From: Streptomyces sp. BK239
Lineage (GTDB): Bacteria > Actinomycetota > Actinomycetes > Streptomycetales > Streptomycetaceae
DNA length: 64,000 nt
Assembly (NCBI RefSeq): GCF_004217285.1
Contig: NZ_SHKS01000001.1
Span: forward strand, 875,195-939,194
Direction: 5' to 3'
The first letter of the stretch is position 1. Every line of letters starts with the position of its first letter. Shown here piece after piece: positions 34,620-43,000 of the stretch. The translations under genes were made by a program, and so were the position numbers. Under the pieces are notes generated by a model that saw nothing but the letters and a program-made list of their open reading frames with translations, did not search any database and had not been told where the DNA came from.

Positions 34620-36002
34620 TCAGGAGACCCGGCGGACCAGGTATGCCGTACCCCGGTCCGCCGGCTCCTCGCCCGCGTACTCCTGACCCCGCATCTCGCA
34701 CCAGGCCGGGATGTCCAGCCGGGCCGCCTCGTCGTCGGACAGGACGCGCACCGTCCCGCCGACCGGCACGCCCCCGAAGGCCTTCGCCAGTTCGATGACG
34801 GGGACCGGGCAGCGCTTCCCGAGCGCGTCCACGACCAGTTCCTCCCGCCCGACGCCGACGGCGGCGGGCGCCGACGGCGCCCCCAGCTTCTCCCGCACCT
34901 CCGCCACCACCTCCGGCAGCACGGCGAGGAACCGCTCCACGTCCTCCTCCGCGGCCCCCGCGGGCAGCGACACCCGCACGTTCCCCTCGCTCAGCACCCC
35001 CATCGCCCTCAGCACATGGCTGGGCGTCAGCGTGCTGCTGGTGCACGACGACCCGGACGACACCGAGAACCCCTCCCGGTCCAGCCCGTGCAGCAGCGCC
35101 TCCCCGTCGACGTAGAGGCACGAGAACGTGACGGTCCCGGGCAGCCGGCGCTCCGGATCCCCGACCACCTCCACATCGGGCACCAGCCGCGGCACCCGGG
35201 CCCGGATCCGCTCCGTCAACTCCCGCAGCCGGGCCGCCTCGGCCGCCGCCTCCGTCCGCACCGCCCGCAGCGAGGCCGCCGCGGCGACGATCGCCGGAAG
35301 GTTCCCGAACCCGGCCGCCCGCCCCGACTCCCGCTCGTCCACCGGCCCCCGGGCCACGAACCGCACCCCCTTGCGCACCGCCAGCAGCCCCACCCCGGGC
35401 GGCCCGCCCCACTTGTGCGCGCTCGCCGTCAGCAGCGACCAGGGGCCCGGCACCGGCCCCCACCCGAGCGACTGCGCCGCGTCCACCAGCAACGGCACCC
35501 CCGCCGCCCGGCACACCTCGGCCACCTCGGCCACCGGCTGCTCGGTCCCCACCTCGTGGTTGGCCGACTGGAGGCAGGCCAGCGCCGTGTCGGAACGCAG
35601 CGCCTCCTCGTACGACCCCACGGTCACCGCCCCCGACCGCTCCACCGGAACCCGGGTCACCGAACCGCCGTCCGCCTCGAACGCCTCCGCCGAATGAAGT
35701 ACCGAGGAGTGTTCGACGGCTGACACGATCAGGTGGCGTCCGACCCGCCGCCGCCCCGTCAACGCCCCCGCGACACCGTTGTGCACGGCCTGCGTCCCGG
35801 ACGACGTGAACACCAGCTCGTCCGCCCGGCAGCCCACCGCCTCGGCCGCCGCCTCCCGAGCGGCGTCGAGCAGCAACCGAGCCCGCCGCCCCTCCCGATA
35901 CAACCGCGAAGGATCAGCCCACCCTTCATCCAAAGCAGCCAACAGCCCCTGCCGGGCAACGGGATGGAGGGGAACAGCGGAACCAGCGTCGAAGTAGGCC
36001 AC
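34620..36002 (-). CDS. Cysteine desulfurase-like aminotransferase fused to a TusA sulfurtransferase domain, predicted leaderless
   Basis: The product has 460 residues. Residues 1-375 are a class-V PLP fold: SAVEHSSV, DAAQSLGWG, the PLP lysine Lys197 in ASAHKWGG, and a candidate sulfur-carrying Cys320 in SSGSSCTSS. Residues 387-460 are a TusA domain with the Cys-Pro motif (Cys398 in DALGKRCPVPVIEL). A desulfurase could hand persulfide directly to the attached carrier, for example for thio-modification or cofactor sulfur; the target is unknown. TAGCGT (36009-36014) lies 6 nt before the GTG at 36002 with no Shine-Dalgarno. It stands alone, divergent from ctaC. Confidence 0.88.
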   Translation of the reverse strand: MAYFDAGSAVPLHPVARQGLLAALDEGWADPSRLYREGRRARLLLDAAREAAAEAVGCRADELVFTSSGTQAVHNGVAGALTGRRRVGRHLIVSAVEHSSVLHSAEAFEADGGSVTRVPVERSGAVTVGSYEEALRSDTALACLQSANHEVGTEQPVAEVAEVCRAAGVPLLVDAAQSLGWGPVPGPWSLLTASAHKWGGPPGVGLLAVRKGVRFVARGPVDERESGRAAGFGNLPAIVAAAASLRAVRTEAAAEAARLRELTERIRARVPRLVPDVEVVGDPERRLPGTVTFSCLYVDGEALLHGLDREGFSVSSGSSCTSSTLTPSHVLRAMGVLSEGNVRVSLPAGAAEEDVERFLAVLPEVVAEVREKLGAPSAPAAVGVGREELVVDALGKRCPVPVIELAKAFGGVPVGGTVRVLSDDEAARLDIPAWCEMRGQEYAGEEPADRGTAYLVRRVS

Positions 36003-36015
36003 ACGTCAACGCTAA

Positions 36016-36067
36016 GCGCCCCAAAGGGGCGCGGGGAACCGCGCGATCAACCACCACCGGCCCGCAC
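36016..36067 (+). repeat. Dispersed intergenic element, copy D
   Basis: GCGCCCCAAAGGGGCGCGGG, then GAACCGCGCGATCAACCACCACCGGCCCGCAC. The first part forms a perfect 7-bp hairpin (GCGCCCC/GGGGCGC, loop AAA). The remainder is the reverse complement of copies A and B. It lies in the gap between the desulfurase promoter and the ctaC promoter. Confidence 0.7.
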
Positions 36068-36176
36068 ACGCCGAACAAGCCGCGATTCCCGGGCTGTCAG
36101 GCGCCTGCCCCCACCCCTTCGGGGTCGCCCCCGGCGCGTATGCCACCCTCCCCGCGAACCCTCGGAGGGCGTCGGC

Positions 36177-36207
36177 TAGGGTTTGGTCCGCATAAACATC
36201 CAAACCC
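36177..36207 (+). promoter_or_regulatory. ctaCDF promoter with overlapping inverted repeat
   Basis: TAGGGT (36177-36182) is a -10 box candidate about 105 bp upstream of ctaC. Overlapping it, GGGTTTGG (36179-36186) and CCAAACCC (36200-36207) form a perfect 8-bp inverted repeat with a 13-nt spacer. It could be an operator or a hairpin at the 5' end of the mRNA. Confidence 0.5.
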
Positions 36208-36286
36208 CTGCCCGACGCAGGGCGGCGACCGACCAGCGAGAAGGCCGCAGCCAACCGCGCGGGCGAGACTCTCGGGAAGGCGCTAC

Positions 36287-37246
36287 GTGAGTCCCAACGG
36301 CTCCGACCGCTCGCCGCGGCGCCCGATGCGGCGGAAGCTGCTGCAGGCACTGACCGCGGGCCTGGTCCTTGCGACCGCAACCGGTTGCACATGGAAGGAC
36401 TTCCCCCGCCTTGGCATGCCCACCCCGACCACGGAAGAGGCTCCGCGGATCCTCTCCCTGTGGCAGGGATCGTGGGCTGCCGCGCTCGCCGTCGGCGTGC
36501 TGGTGTGGGGCCTGATCCTGTGGAGTGCGATCTTCCACCGGCGCAGCCGCACGAAGGTCGAGGTACCTCCGCAGACCCGTTACAACATGCCCATCGAGGC
36601 CTTGTACACGGTGGTCCCGATCATCATCGTCTCGGTGCTGTTCTACTTCACGGCCCGTGACGAGTCCAAGCTCCTCAGCCTGGAGAAGAAGCCCGACATC
36701 ACGGTCAACGTGGTCGGCTTCCAGTGGAGCTGGTGCTTCAACTACATCCAGAACGTCGACGGTTCCACCGGTGACGCGAAGACCGACGAGAACCTGGCCG
36801 CCATCCCGGACAGGTACAAGAAGGACTTCCCGGCCGACGCGGGCGGCGTCTACACCTGCGGCACCCCCGGTGAGCGGAACCCGCAGACCAACAACCCCGG
36901 GCCGACCCTCTGGCTCCCCGAGGGCAAGACGGTCCGCTTCGTCCTCACCTCGCGGGACGTCATCCACTCCTTCTGGGTGGTGCCGTTCCTGATGAAGCAG
37001 GACGTCATCCCGGGCCACACCAACGCCTTCCAGGTGACCCCCAACCGGGAGGGCACCTTCCTGGGCAAGTGCGCCGAGCTCTGCGGCGTCGACCACTCCC
37101 GCATGCTGTTCAACGTGAAGGTCGTCTCCCCCGAGCGGTACGAGCAGCATCTCAAGGACCTCGCCAAGAAGGGGCAGACCGGTTACGTTCCCGCGGGCAT
37201 CGAGCAGACGAGCCACGAGAAGAACCGGGAGACGAACAACCTGTGA
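36287..37246 (+). CDS. ctaC: Cytochrome c oxidase subunit II (lipoprotein form)
   Basis: The product has 319 residues. It has an N-terminal signal with a likely lipid-modified Cys34 ([11 protein letters not shown]), two membrane helices ([29 protein letters not shown]) and an outer cupredoxin domain. The CuA site is complete: His in [10 protein letters not shown] and the C-x3-C-x3-H-x2-M block [12 protein letters not shown]. It accepts electrons from the cytochrome bcc complex and passes them to subunit I. I chose the GTG at 36287 because GGAAGG stands 6 nt upstream. It is the first gene of ctaC-ctaD-ctaF, joined to ctaD by a GTGA overlap. Confidence 0.96.
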   Translation: MSPNGSDRSPRRPMRRKLLQALTAGLVLATATGCTWKDFPRLGMPTPTTEEAPRILSLWQGSWAAALAVGVLVWGLILWSAIFHRRSRTKVEVPPQTRYNMPIEALYTVVPIIIVSVLFYFTARDESKLLSLEKKPDITVNVVGFQWSWCFNYIQNVDGSTGDAKTDENLAAIPDRYKKDFPADAGGVYTCGTPGERNPQTNNPGPTLWLPEGKTVRFVLTSRDVIHSFWVVPFLMKQDVIPGHTNAFQVTPNREGTFLGKCAELCGVDHSRMLFNVKVVSPERYEQHLKDLAKKGQTGYVPAGIEQTSHEKNRETNNL

Positions 37247-38979
37247 GCATCCTCAACGAACCCCAGGGTGCCGCGGCAGCAGGGTCCCACTACCAGGACG
37301 AGCTGCCGGTCCGGCGCCAGCGTCGCGGTGAAGTGGTCGTCAAGTGGCTGACGACGACCGACCACAAGACGATCGGCACGCTGTACCTGGCCACGTCGTT
37401 CGCGTTCTTCATCATCGGCGGCGCGATGGCTCTCCTCATGCGCGCCGAGCTGGCCCGTCCGGGCCTGCAGATCATGTCGAACGAGCAGTTCAACCAGGCG
37501 TTCACGATGCACGGCACGATCATGCTGCTGATGTTCGCGACGCCGCTGTTCGCCGGTTTCGCGAACTGGATCATGCCGCTGCAGATCGGCGCGCCCGACG
37601 TGGCGTTCCCGCGGCTGAACATGTTCGCCTACTGGCTGTACCTGTTCGGCTCGCTGATCGCCGTCGCCGGCTTCCTCACGCCGAACGGCGCCGCCGACTT
37701 CGGCTGGTTCGCCTACGCCCCGCTGTCGGACGCGATCCGCAGCCCCGGCATCGGCGCCGACATGTGGATCATGGGTCTGGCCTTCTCCGGCTTCGGCACG
37801 ATCCTCGGCTCGGTCAACTTCATCACCACGATCATCTGCATGCGCGCCCCCGGCATGACGATGTTCCGTATGCCGATCTTCACCTGGAACGTCCTGCTGA
37901 CCGGTGTCCTGGTCCTGCTGGCCTTCCCGGTGCTGGCGGCCGCGCTGTTCGCCCTGGAGGCGGACCGCAAGTTCGGCGCCCACGTCTTCGACGCGGCCAA
38001 CGGCGGCGCCCTGTTGTGGCAACACCTCTTCTGGTTCTTCGGACACCCAGAGGTGTACATCATCGCCCTGCCGTTCTTCGGCATCATCTCCGAGGTCATC
38101 CCGGTCTTCTCCCGTAAGCCGATGTTCGGCTACATGGGCCTGATCGCCGCGACGATCTCCATCGCCGGCCTGTCCGTGACCGTGTGGGCGCACCACATGT
38201 ACGTCACCGGCGGTGTGCTGCTGCCGTTCTTCTCCTTCATGACGTTCCTCATCGCCGTCCCGACCGGCGTGAAGTTCTTCAACTGGATCGGCACGATGTG
38301 GAAGGGCAGCCTGTCCTTCGAGACGCCGATGCTCTGGGCCACCGGCTTCCTGATCACCTTCACCTTCGGTGGTCTGACCGGTGTCATCCTGGCCTCGCCG
38401 CCGATGGACTTCCACGTCTCCGACTCGTACTTCGTGGTGGCGCACTTCCACTACGTCGTCTTCGGCACCGTCGTCTTCGCGATGTTCTCCGGCTTCCACT
38501 TCTGGTGGCCGAAGTGGACCGGCAAGATGCTCGACGAGCGCCTCGGCAAGATCACGTTCTGGACGCTGTTCGTCGGCTTCCACGGCACCTTCCTGGTCCA
38601 GCACTGGCTGGGCGCCGAGGGCATGCCCCGCCGGTACGCCGACTACCTGGCGGCCGACGGCTTCACCGCCCTGAACACGATCTCGACGATCGCCTCGTTC
38701 GTGCTCGGCCTGTCGATCCTGCCGTTCCTCTACAACGTGTGGAAGACGGCCAAGTACGGCAAGCCGGTCGGCGTGGACGACCCGTGGGGCTACGGCCGCT
38801 CCCTCGAGTGGGCGACCTCCTGCCCGCCGCCGCGGCACAACTTCCTCACCCTGCCGCGGATCCGCAGTGAATCCCCGGCGTTCGACCTGCACCACCCGGA
38901 GATCGCCGCGCTCGAGCAGCTGGAGCACGCCGACCACGGCACCGGCGCCATCGCGGGCAGCAAGGAGGCCGGCAAGTGA
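37243..38979 (+). CDS. ctaD: Cytochrome c oxidase subunit I (aa3 type)
   Basis: The product has 578 residues with twelve membrane helices. Haem and copper ligands are visible: [10 protein letters not shown] (low-spin haem His), [10 protein letters not shown] (CuB His and cross-linked Tyr), WAHHMYVTG (CuB His pair) and [11 protein letters not shown] (both haem His). It reduces oxygen to water while pumping protons. GTG at 37243 overlaps the ctaC stop as GTGA, with GGGAGA upstream. The C-terminal ~40 residues ([20 protein letters not shown]) form a His-rich cytoplasmic tail. CtaF follows with another overlap. Confidence 0.98.
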   Translation: MSILNEPQGAAAAGSHYQDELPVRRQRRGEVVVKWLTTTDHKTIGTLYLATSFAFFIIGGAMALLMRAELARPGLQIMSNEQFNQAFTMHGTIMLLMFATPLFAGFANWIMPLQIGAPDVAFPRLNMFAYWLYLFGSLIAVAGFLTPNGAADFGWFAYAPLSDAIRSPGIGADMWIMGLAFSGFGTILGSVNFITTIICMRAPGMTMFRMPIFTWNVLLTGVLVLLAFPVLAAALFALEADRKFGAHVFDAANGGALLWQHLFWFFGHPEVYIIALPFFGIISEVIPVFSRKPMFGYMGLIAATISIAGLSVTVWAHHMYVTGGVLLPFFSFMTFLIAVPTGVKFFNWIGTMWKGSLSFETPMLWATGFLITFTFGGLTGVILASPPMDFHVSDSYFVVAHFHYVVFGTVVFAMFSGFHFWWPKWTGKMLDERLGKITFWTLFVGFHGTFLVQHWLGAEGMPRRYADYLAADGFTALNTISTIASFVLGLSILPFLYNVWKTAKYGKPVGVDDPWGYGRSLEWATSCPPPRHNFLTLPRIRSESPAFDLHHPEIAALEQLEHADHGTGAIAGSKEAGK

Positions 38980-39374
38980 AGATCCAGGGCAAGATGTTCA
39001 TCTGGCTGAGCGTCTTCGTCCTCGCCATGGCGGTCGTCTATGGCGTGTGGTCGAAGGAGCCGGCCGGCACCACGGCCCTCTTCCTGGCCTTCGGCCTGTG
39101 CATCATGGTCGGCTTCTACCTGGGCTTCACCGCCCGGCGGGTCGACACCGGCGCCCAGGACAACAAGGAGGCGGACGTCGCGGACGACGCCGGCGAGCTG
39201 GGCTTCTTCAGCCCGCACAGCTGGCAGCCGCTGTCCCTGGCCATCGGCGGCGCCCTCGCCTTCCTGGGGGTCGCGGTCGGCTGGTGGCTGCTGTACTTCG
39301 CGGCACCCGTGATCCTCGTCGGCCTGTTCGGCTGGGTGTTCGAGTACTACCGCGGTGAGAACCGCACGCAGTGA
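38976..39374 (+). CDS. ctaF: Cytochrome c oxidase subunit IV, actinobacterial type
   Basis: The product has 132 residues with four hydrophobic helices ([64 protein letters not shown]). It matches the small CtaF subunit found only in Actinobacteria, needed for a stable aa3 oxidase within the bcc-aa3 supercomplex. GTG at 38976 overlaps the ctaD stop codon and has AGGAGG upstream. A strong terminator follows 50 bp later. Confidence 0.95.
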   Translation: MKIQGKMFIWLSVFVLAMAVVYGVWSKEPAGTTALFLAFGLCIMVGFYLGFTARRVDTGAQDNKEADVADDAGELGFFSPHSWQPLSLAIGGALAFLGVAVGWWLLYFAAPVILVGLFGWVFEYYRGENRTQ

Positions 39375-39424
39375 CACCCGGCGGCGCCCGGCATGAGGCG
39401 CCGCACCGGCCGCTGAACGCGGCA

Positions 39425-39458
39425 GAGCCCGGACACTCCGCAAGGAGCGTCCGGGCTC
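39425..39458 (+). terminator. Hairpin terminator of ctaCDF
   Basis: GAGCCCGGACACTCC (39425-39439) pairs with GGAGCGTCCGGGCTC (39444-39458) over 15 bp with one mismatch, around a GCAA loop. Confidence 0.9.
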
Positions 39459-39537
39459 CTGCGTTCGCCGCAACGAGTGTCACCCGTGCGTGTCTCCCAG
39501 CGCGCCGCCGTTGACACGGCTTCCTAGCGTGATCCAC

Positions 39538-40806
39538 ATGAGCCACGCACCCCGCCCCCGCCCCCACCCCCGTACCGTCGTCGGCTGCACCCTGCTGGTG
39601 ATCGCCCTGGCCGAGGGCGCCGTCGCCTGCGGCCAGGACGACAACCCCCTCGCCGCGCGCCCCTACGACGCCACGGACCAGATCGCCTTCAACGGGCCCA
39701 CCGGCGAGGCCGAGAAGGCCGACCCGGACAAGCCCCTGGAGATCACCGCGCGGGCCGCGGACGGCCGTATAACGGACGTCACCGCCCTCGACGCGACCGG
39801 CCGCTACATAGCCGGCGAGCTGTCCGCCGACGGCGCCCGCTGGCGCAGCACCGAGCCGCTCGCCGCCGACGCCCGCTACACGGTCCGCGTCAGCACGGAG
39901 GACGAGGACGGCGCCCCCGGCCGCCGCGTCCTGTCCTTCGTGACCGGCAAGCCCGCCGACAAGAAGCGCCTGACGGTGGCCTTCGGCCCGCAGGCCGGCA
40001 CCTACGGCGTCGGCCAGCCCCTCACCGCGGAACTGAGCCAGCCCGTCAAGGACCCCGCGCAGCGCGCCCTCGTGGAACGGGCCCTCAAGGTCGAGTCGCA
40101 GCCCGCCGTCCAGGGCGGCTGGCACTGGGTCGACGACAAGCAGCTCCACTACCGCCCGCAGGAGTACTGGCCCGCCCACGCCACGATCCGGGTGCACAGC
40201 AACCTGGACGGCATCAAGATCGGCGACCGCCTCTGGGGCGGAGCCGGCAAGGACCTCTCGCTCACCATCGGCGACCGCGTCATCGCCCTCACCGACGCCG
40301 CGTCGCACACGCTGACGCTCACCAAGAACGGCGAGGAGGTCAAGCGGCTCCCGGTCACCACCGGCAAGCCCGGCTTCGAGACCCGCAACGGCGTCAAGGT
40401 CGTCCTGGGCAAGGAGTACTTCGTCCGGATGCGCGGCACCAGCATCGGCATCCCCGAGGGATCCTCGGACTCGTACGACCTGCCCGTCTACTACGCCACC
40501 CGCGTCACCTGGAGCGGCGAGTACGTGCACGCCGCCCCGTGGTCGGTGGGCTCCCAGGGGTACGCCAACGTCAGCCACGGCTGCACCGGCATGAGCACCG
40601 CCAACGCCGCCTGGTTCTTCGACCACGTCCGCCAGGGCGACGTCGTGCAGGTCGTCAACAGCAACGGCCGCACGATGGAGACCTTCGGCAACGGCTTCGG
40701 GGACTGGAACGTCGACTGGAAGAAGTGGACCGAGGGCAGCGCGTTGACGGCCGACGCGCACAAGACGCAGCCCGACACCACCCGCCTGCGCCCGACGGCC
40801 GTCTAG
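39538..40806 (+). CDS. L,D-transpeptidase (YkuD), lipoprotein-like, predicted leaderless
   Basis: The product has 422 residues. The N-terminal segment TVVGCTLLVIALAEGAVACGQ resembles a lipoprotein signal. Two Ig-like regions (~45-240) precede the YkuD domain, with IGIPEGSSDSYDLPVYYATR and the catalytic Cys349 in VSHGCTGMSTANAAWF. Such enzymes form 3-3 cross-links in peptidoglycan; Ig-like domains occur in mycobacterial LdtMt2. TAGCGT (39525-39530) stands 7 nt before the ATG with no Shine-Dalgarno, so the message should be leaderless; upstream in-frame ATG 39490 is rejected. It interrupts the cta gene cluster. Confidence 0.92.
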   Translation: MSHAPRPRPHPRTVVGCTLLVIALAEGAVACGQDDNPLAARPYDATDQIAFNGPTGEAEKADPDKPLEITARAADGRITDVTALDATGRYIAGELSADGARWRSTEPLAADARYTVRVSTEDEDGAPGRRVLSFVTGKPADKKRLTVAFGPQAGTYGVGQPLTAELSQPVKDPAQRALVERALKVESQPAVQGGWHWVDDKQLHYRPQEYWPAHATIRVHSNLDGIKIGDRLWGGAGKDLSLTIGDRVIALTDAASHTLTLTKNGEEVKRLPVTTGKPGFETRNGVKVVLGKEYFVRMRGTSIGIPEGSSDSYDLPVYYATRVTWSGEYVHAAPWSVGSQGYANVSHGCTGMSTANAAWFFDHVRQGDVVQVVNSNGRTMETFGNGFGDWNVDWKKWTEGSALTADAHKTQPDTTRLRPTAV

Positions 40807-40921
40807 ACGGCCTCGAAGCCGCCCAGGGCCGCCCAGAAGGCGCCCGGAGCAGCTCAGGGCTCCGGAGCCGTCAAGAAGCGGCCGATAGCTCCCAAAGGGC
40901 GCAGGGCCGCTCAGAGCCCCC

Positions 40922-41323
40922 TCAGGCGCTCTGCAGCCGCTTCTCGCGCAGCAGGGCGGCCAGCGCCGCCGCGAACTCCACCGGGTCCACCGGCAGCGTC
41001 ACCGCCGCCTCCGCCCGGCTCCAGGTGGCCAGCCAGGCGTCCTGCGGCCGCCCGATGAGCAGCAGCACCGGCGGGCACCGGAACACCTCGTCCTTGATCT
41101 GCCGGCACAGCCCCATGCCCCCCATGGGCACGGCCTCCCCGTCCAGGACCACGACGTCGACCCCGCCCGCGTCCAGCTCCTTCAGCACCGCCGCGTGCGT
41201 CGCGCACTCGATGAACTCCACGACGGGGGAGTCCGGCGCGGGCCGCCGTCCGGTCGCCAGCCGCACCTGCTCCCTGGTCCGGGCGTCGTCGCTGTAGACC
41301 AGCACCGTGGCGGTCGCCTGCAT
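40922..41323 (-). CDS. Degenerate receiver-domain protein
   Basis: The product has 133 residues, a single domain with the receiver fold: TATVLVYSDDARTREQVRLA with acidic Asp12-Asp13, and VDVVVLDGEAVPMGGMGLCR with Asp61 at the phosphorylation position. The position of the conserved Lys reads TLPVDP, so the Lys is missing, and LLLIGR stands where Thr/Ser is usual. It may therefore be phosphorylation-independent or bind a partner. GGAGGA precedes the ATG at 41323. It is divergent from ctaE and convergent with the transpeptidase. The role is unknown. Confidence 0.8.
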   Translation of the reverse strand: MQATATVLVYSDDARTREQVRLATGRRPAPDSPVVEFIECATHAAVLKELDAGGVDVVVLDGEAVPMGGMGLCRQIKDEVFRCPPVLLLIGRPQDAWLATWSRAEAAVTLPVDPVEFAAALAALLREKRLQSA

Positions 41324-41492
41324 GGTTCCTCCGCGTCATTGGAGTGGAACTTCCGGGTACCGATGGGGCGGATGCTACTCCCCTGAAGACCACGTCAACA
41401 CCTGTCGGAACACCCCCGTGGTGGGCCATCCGGGCACTCCACACGGTACGGACACTCCGAACGGCACCCCCGGGAGTGAGGGCGAGATAAGC

Positions 41493-41511
41493 GACCGACA
41501 TAATGTCGGTC
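41493..41511 (+). promoter_or_regulatory. Perfect 19-bp palindrome over the -10 box of the ctaE-qcrCAB promoter
   Basis: GACCGACATAATGTCGGTC is a 9-bp inverted repeat around one A. It contains CATAAT (41499-41504), a good -10 box, 7 nt before the GTG at 41512. A repressor bound here would block the promoter of the bcc operon. GTGAGG at ~41476-41481 is a possible -35 with a 17-bp spacer. Confidence 0.65.
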
Positions 41512-42123
41512 GTGGCGACAGCAACGACAGTAGATACCGGGCACGCGCACCCGTCGGTCAACCGGCCGAACCTCACCAGCGTCGGAACCATCATCTGGCT
41601 GAGCTCCGAGCTGATGTTCTTCGCGGCCCTCTTCGCGATGTACTTCACCCTGCGATCGGTGACGGGTCCAGAGTTCTGGAAGGAACAGGCCGCAGCCCTG
41701 AACTTCCCGTTCTCGGCGACGAACACCACGATCCTGGTGCTCTCCTCGCTCACCTGCCAGCTCGGCGTGTTCGCCGCCGAGCGCGGTGACGTGAAGAAGC
41801 TCCGGGGCTGGTTCATCGTCACCTTCATCATGGGTGCGATCTTCATCGGCGGTCAGGTGTACGAGTACACCGAGCTGGTCAAGCACGAGGGCCTCTCGCT
41901 CTCGTCCGACCCCTACGGCTCGGTCTTCTACCTGACCACCGGCTTCCACGGCCTGCACGTGACGGGCGGTCTCATCGCCTTCCTGCTGGTCCTCGGACGC
42001 ACCTATGCGGCCAGGAGGTTCACCCACGAGCAGGCGACCGCCGCGATCGTCGTGTCCTACTACTGGCACTTCGTCGACGTCGTCTGGATCGGCCTCTTCG
42101 CCACGATCTACATGATCAAGTAG
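41512..42123 (+). CDS. ctaE: Cytochrome c oxidase subunit III
   Basis: The product is 203 residues from GTG 41512. Five membrane helices are visible ([86 protein letters not shown]) with the family's TTGFHGLHV and [10 protein letters not shown]. It stabilises the oxidase core. An ATG at 41503 would add three residues, but it has no Shine-Dalgarno and overlaps the -10 box, so a leaderless start at GTG 41512 fits better. It starts the ctaE-qcrC-qcrA-qcrB operon, as in mycobacteria. Confidence 0.94.
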   Translation: MATATTVDTGHAHPSVNRPNLTSVGTIIWLSSELMFFAALFAMYFTLRSVTGPEFWKEQAAALNFPFSATNTTILVLSSLTCQLGVFAAERGDVKKLRGWFIVTFIMGAIFIGGQVYEYTELVKHEGLSLSSDPYGSVFYLTTGFHGLHVTGGLIAFLLVLGRTYAARRFTHEQATAAIVVSYYWHFVDVVWIGLFATIYMIK

Positions 42124-42187
42124 CCGGGGCCCGCACCCGCACATTCCAGAAGCATCGACGCAGAAGATCCTGACACCGGGGTAATCC

Positions 42188-43000
42188 GTGAAAAAGCTCT
42201 CCGCACGACGACGCCATCCGCTGGCGGCGCTCGTCGTCCTACTCCTCGCGCTGGCATGCACCGGGGGGCTGTACGCCGCGTTCGCACCCGCGAGCAAGGC
42301 GCAGGCAGATGAAACCGCCCAGTCCCTCGCCATCGACGAGGGCAAGAAGCTCTACGCCGTAGGCTGCGCCAGCTGCCACGGCACCGGCGGTCAGGGCACC
42401 TCCGACGGTCCGAGCCTCGTGGGCGTGGGCGCCGCCGCCGTCGACTTCCAGGTCGGCACCGGCCGTATGCCCGCGGCGACCTCCCAGGGCGCCCAGGTGC
42501 CGAAGAAGAAGGTCGTCTACACGCAGGCCCAGATCGACCAGCTGGCCGCTTACATCGCCTCGCTCGGTGCCGGCCCGTCCGTCCCGACCGAGGCCGAGTA
42601 CGGTCCGGAGGGCGCGGACATCGCCAAGGGCGGTGAACTGTTCCGCACCAACTGCGCGCAGTGCCACAACTTCACCGGCAAGGGCGGCGCCCTGACCCGG
42701 GGCAAGTACGCCCCCTCGCTCGAGGGCGTGGACCCGAAGCACATCTACGAGGCCATGCAGACCGGCCCGCAGAACATGCCCTCCTTCCCCGACACCACCA
42801 TGTCGGAGCAGAACAAGAAGGACATCATCGCGTACCTGAACGCGGTCAACGGAGATGAGACGGAGAGCCCCGGCGGTCTCGAACTGGGCGGCCTCGGGCC
42901 GGTCAGCGAGGGTCTGTTCGGCTGGATCTTCGGTCTCGGCGGACTGATCGCCGTCGCCGTGTGGGTCGCCGCCCGGACCGCAAAGGCCAAGAAGTCATGA
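42188..43000 (+). CDS. qcrC: Dihaem cytochrome c subunit of the bcc complex
   Basis: The product has 270 residues. It has an N-terminal signal/anchor (LAALVVLLLALACTGGLYAAF) and two c-type haem domains with CASCH and CAQCH. Methionine ligands are likely in GRMPA and NMPSF. A C-terminal membrane helix follows (FGLGGLIAVAVWVAA) with a KAKKS end. In Actinobacteria this dihaem subunit carries electrons straight to CtaC without a soluble cytochrome c. GTG at 42188 has a weak CCGGGG upstream. The stop overlaps qcrA as ATGA. Confidence 0.96.
   Translation: MKKLSARRRHPLAALVVLLLALACTGGLYAAFAPASKAQADETAQSLAIDEGKKLYAVGCASCHGTGGQGTSDGPSLVGVGAAAVDFQVGTGRMPAATSQGAQVPKKKVVYTQAQIDQLAAYIASLGAGPSVPTEAEYGPEGADIAKGGELFRTNCAQCHNFTGKGGALTRGKYAPSLEGVDPKHIYEAMQTGPQNMPSFPDTTMSEQNKKDIIAYLNAVNGDETESPGGLELGGLGPVSEGLFGWIFGLGGLIAVAVWVAARTAKAKKS

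Noticed and set aside
39511..39530. TTGACA as -35 box for the L,D-transpeptidase
   Set aside because: It is only 8 bp from the TAGCGT -10 box; the usual spacing is 16-18 bp.
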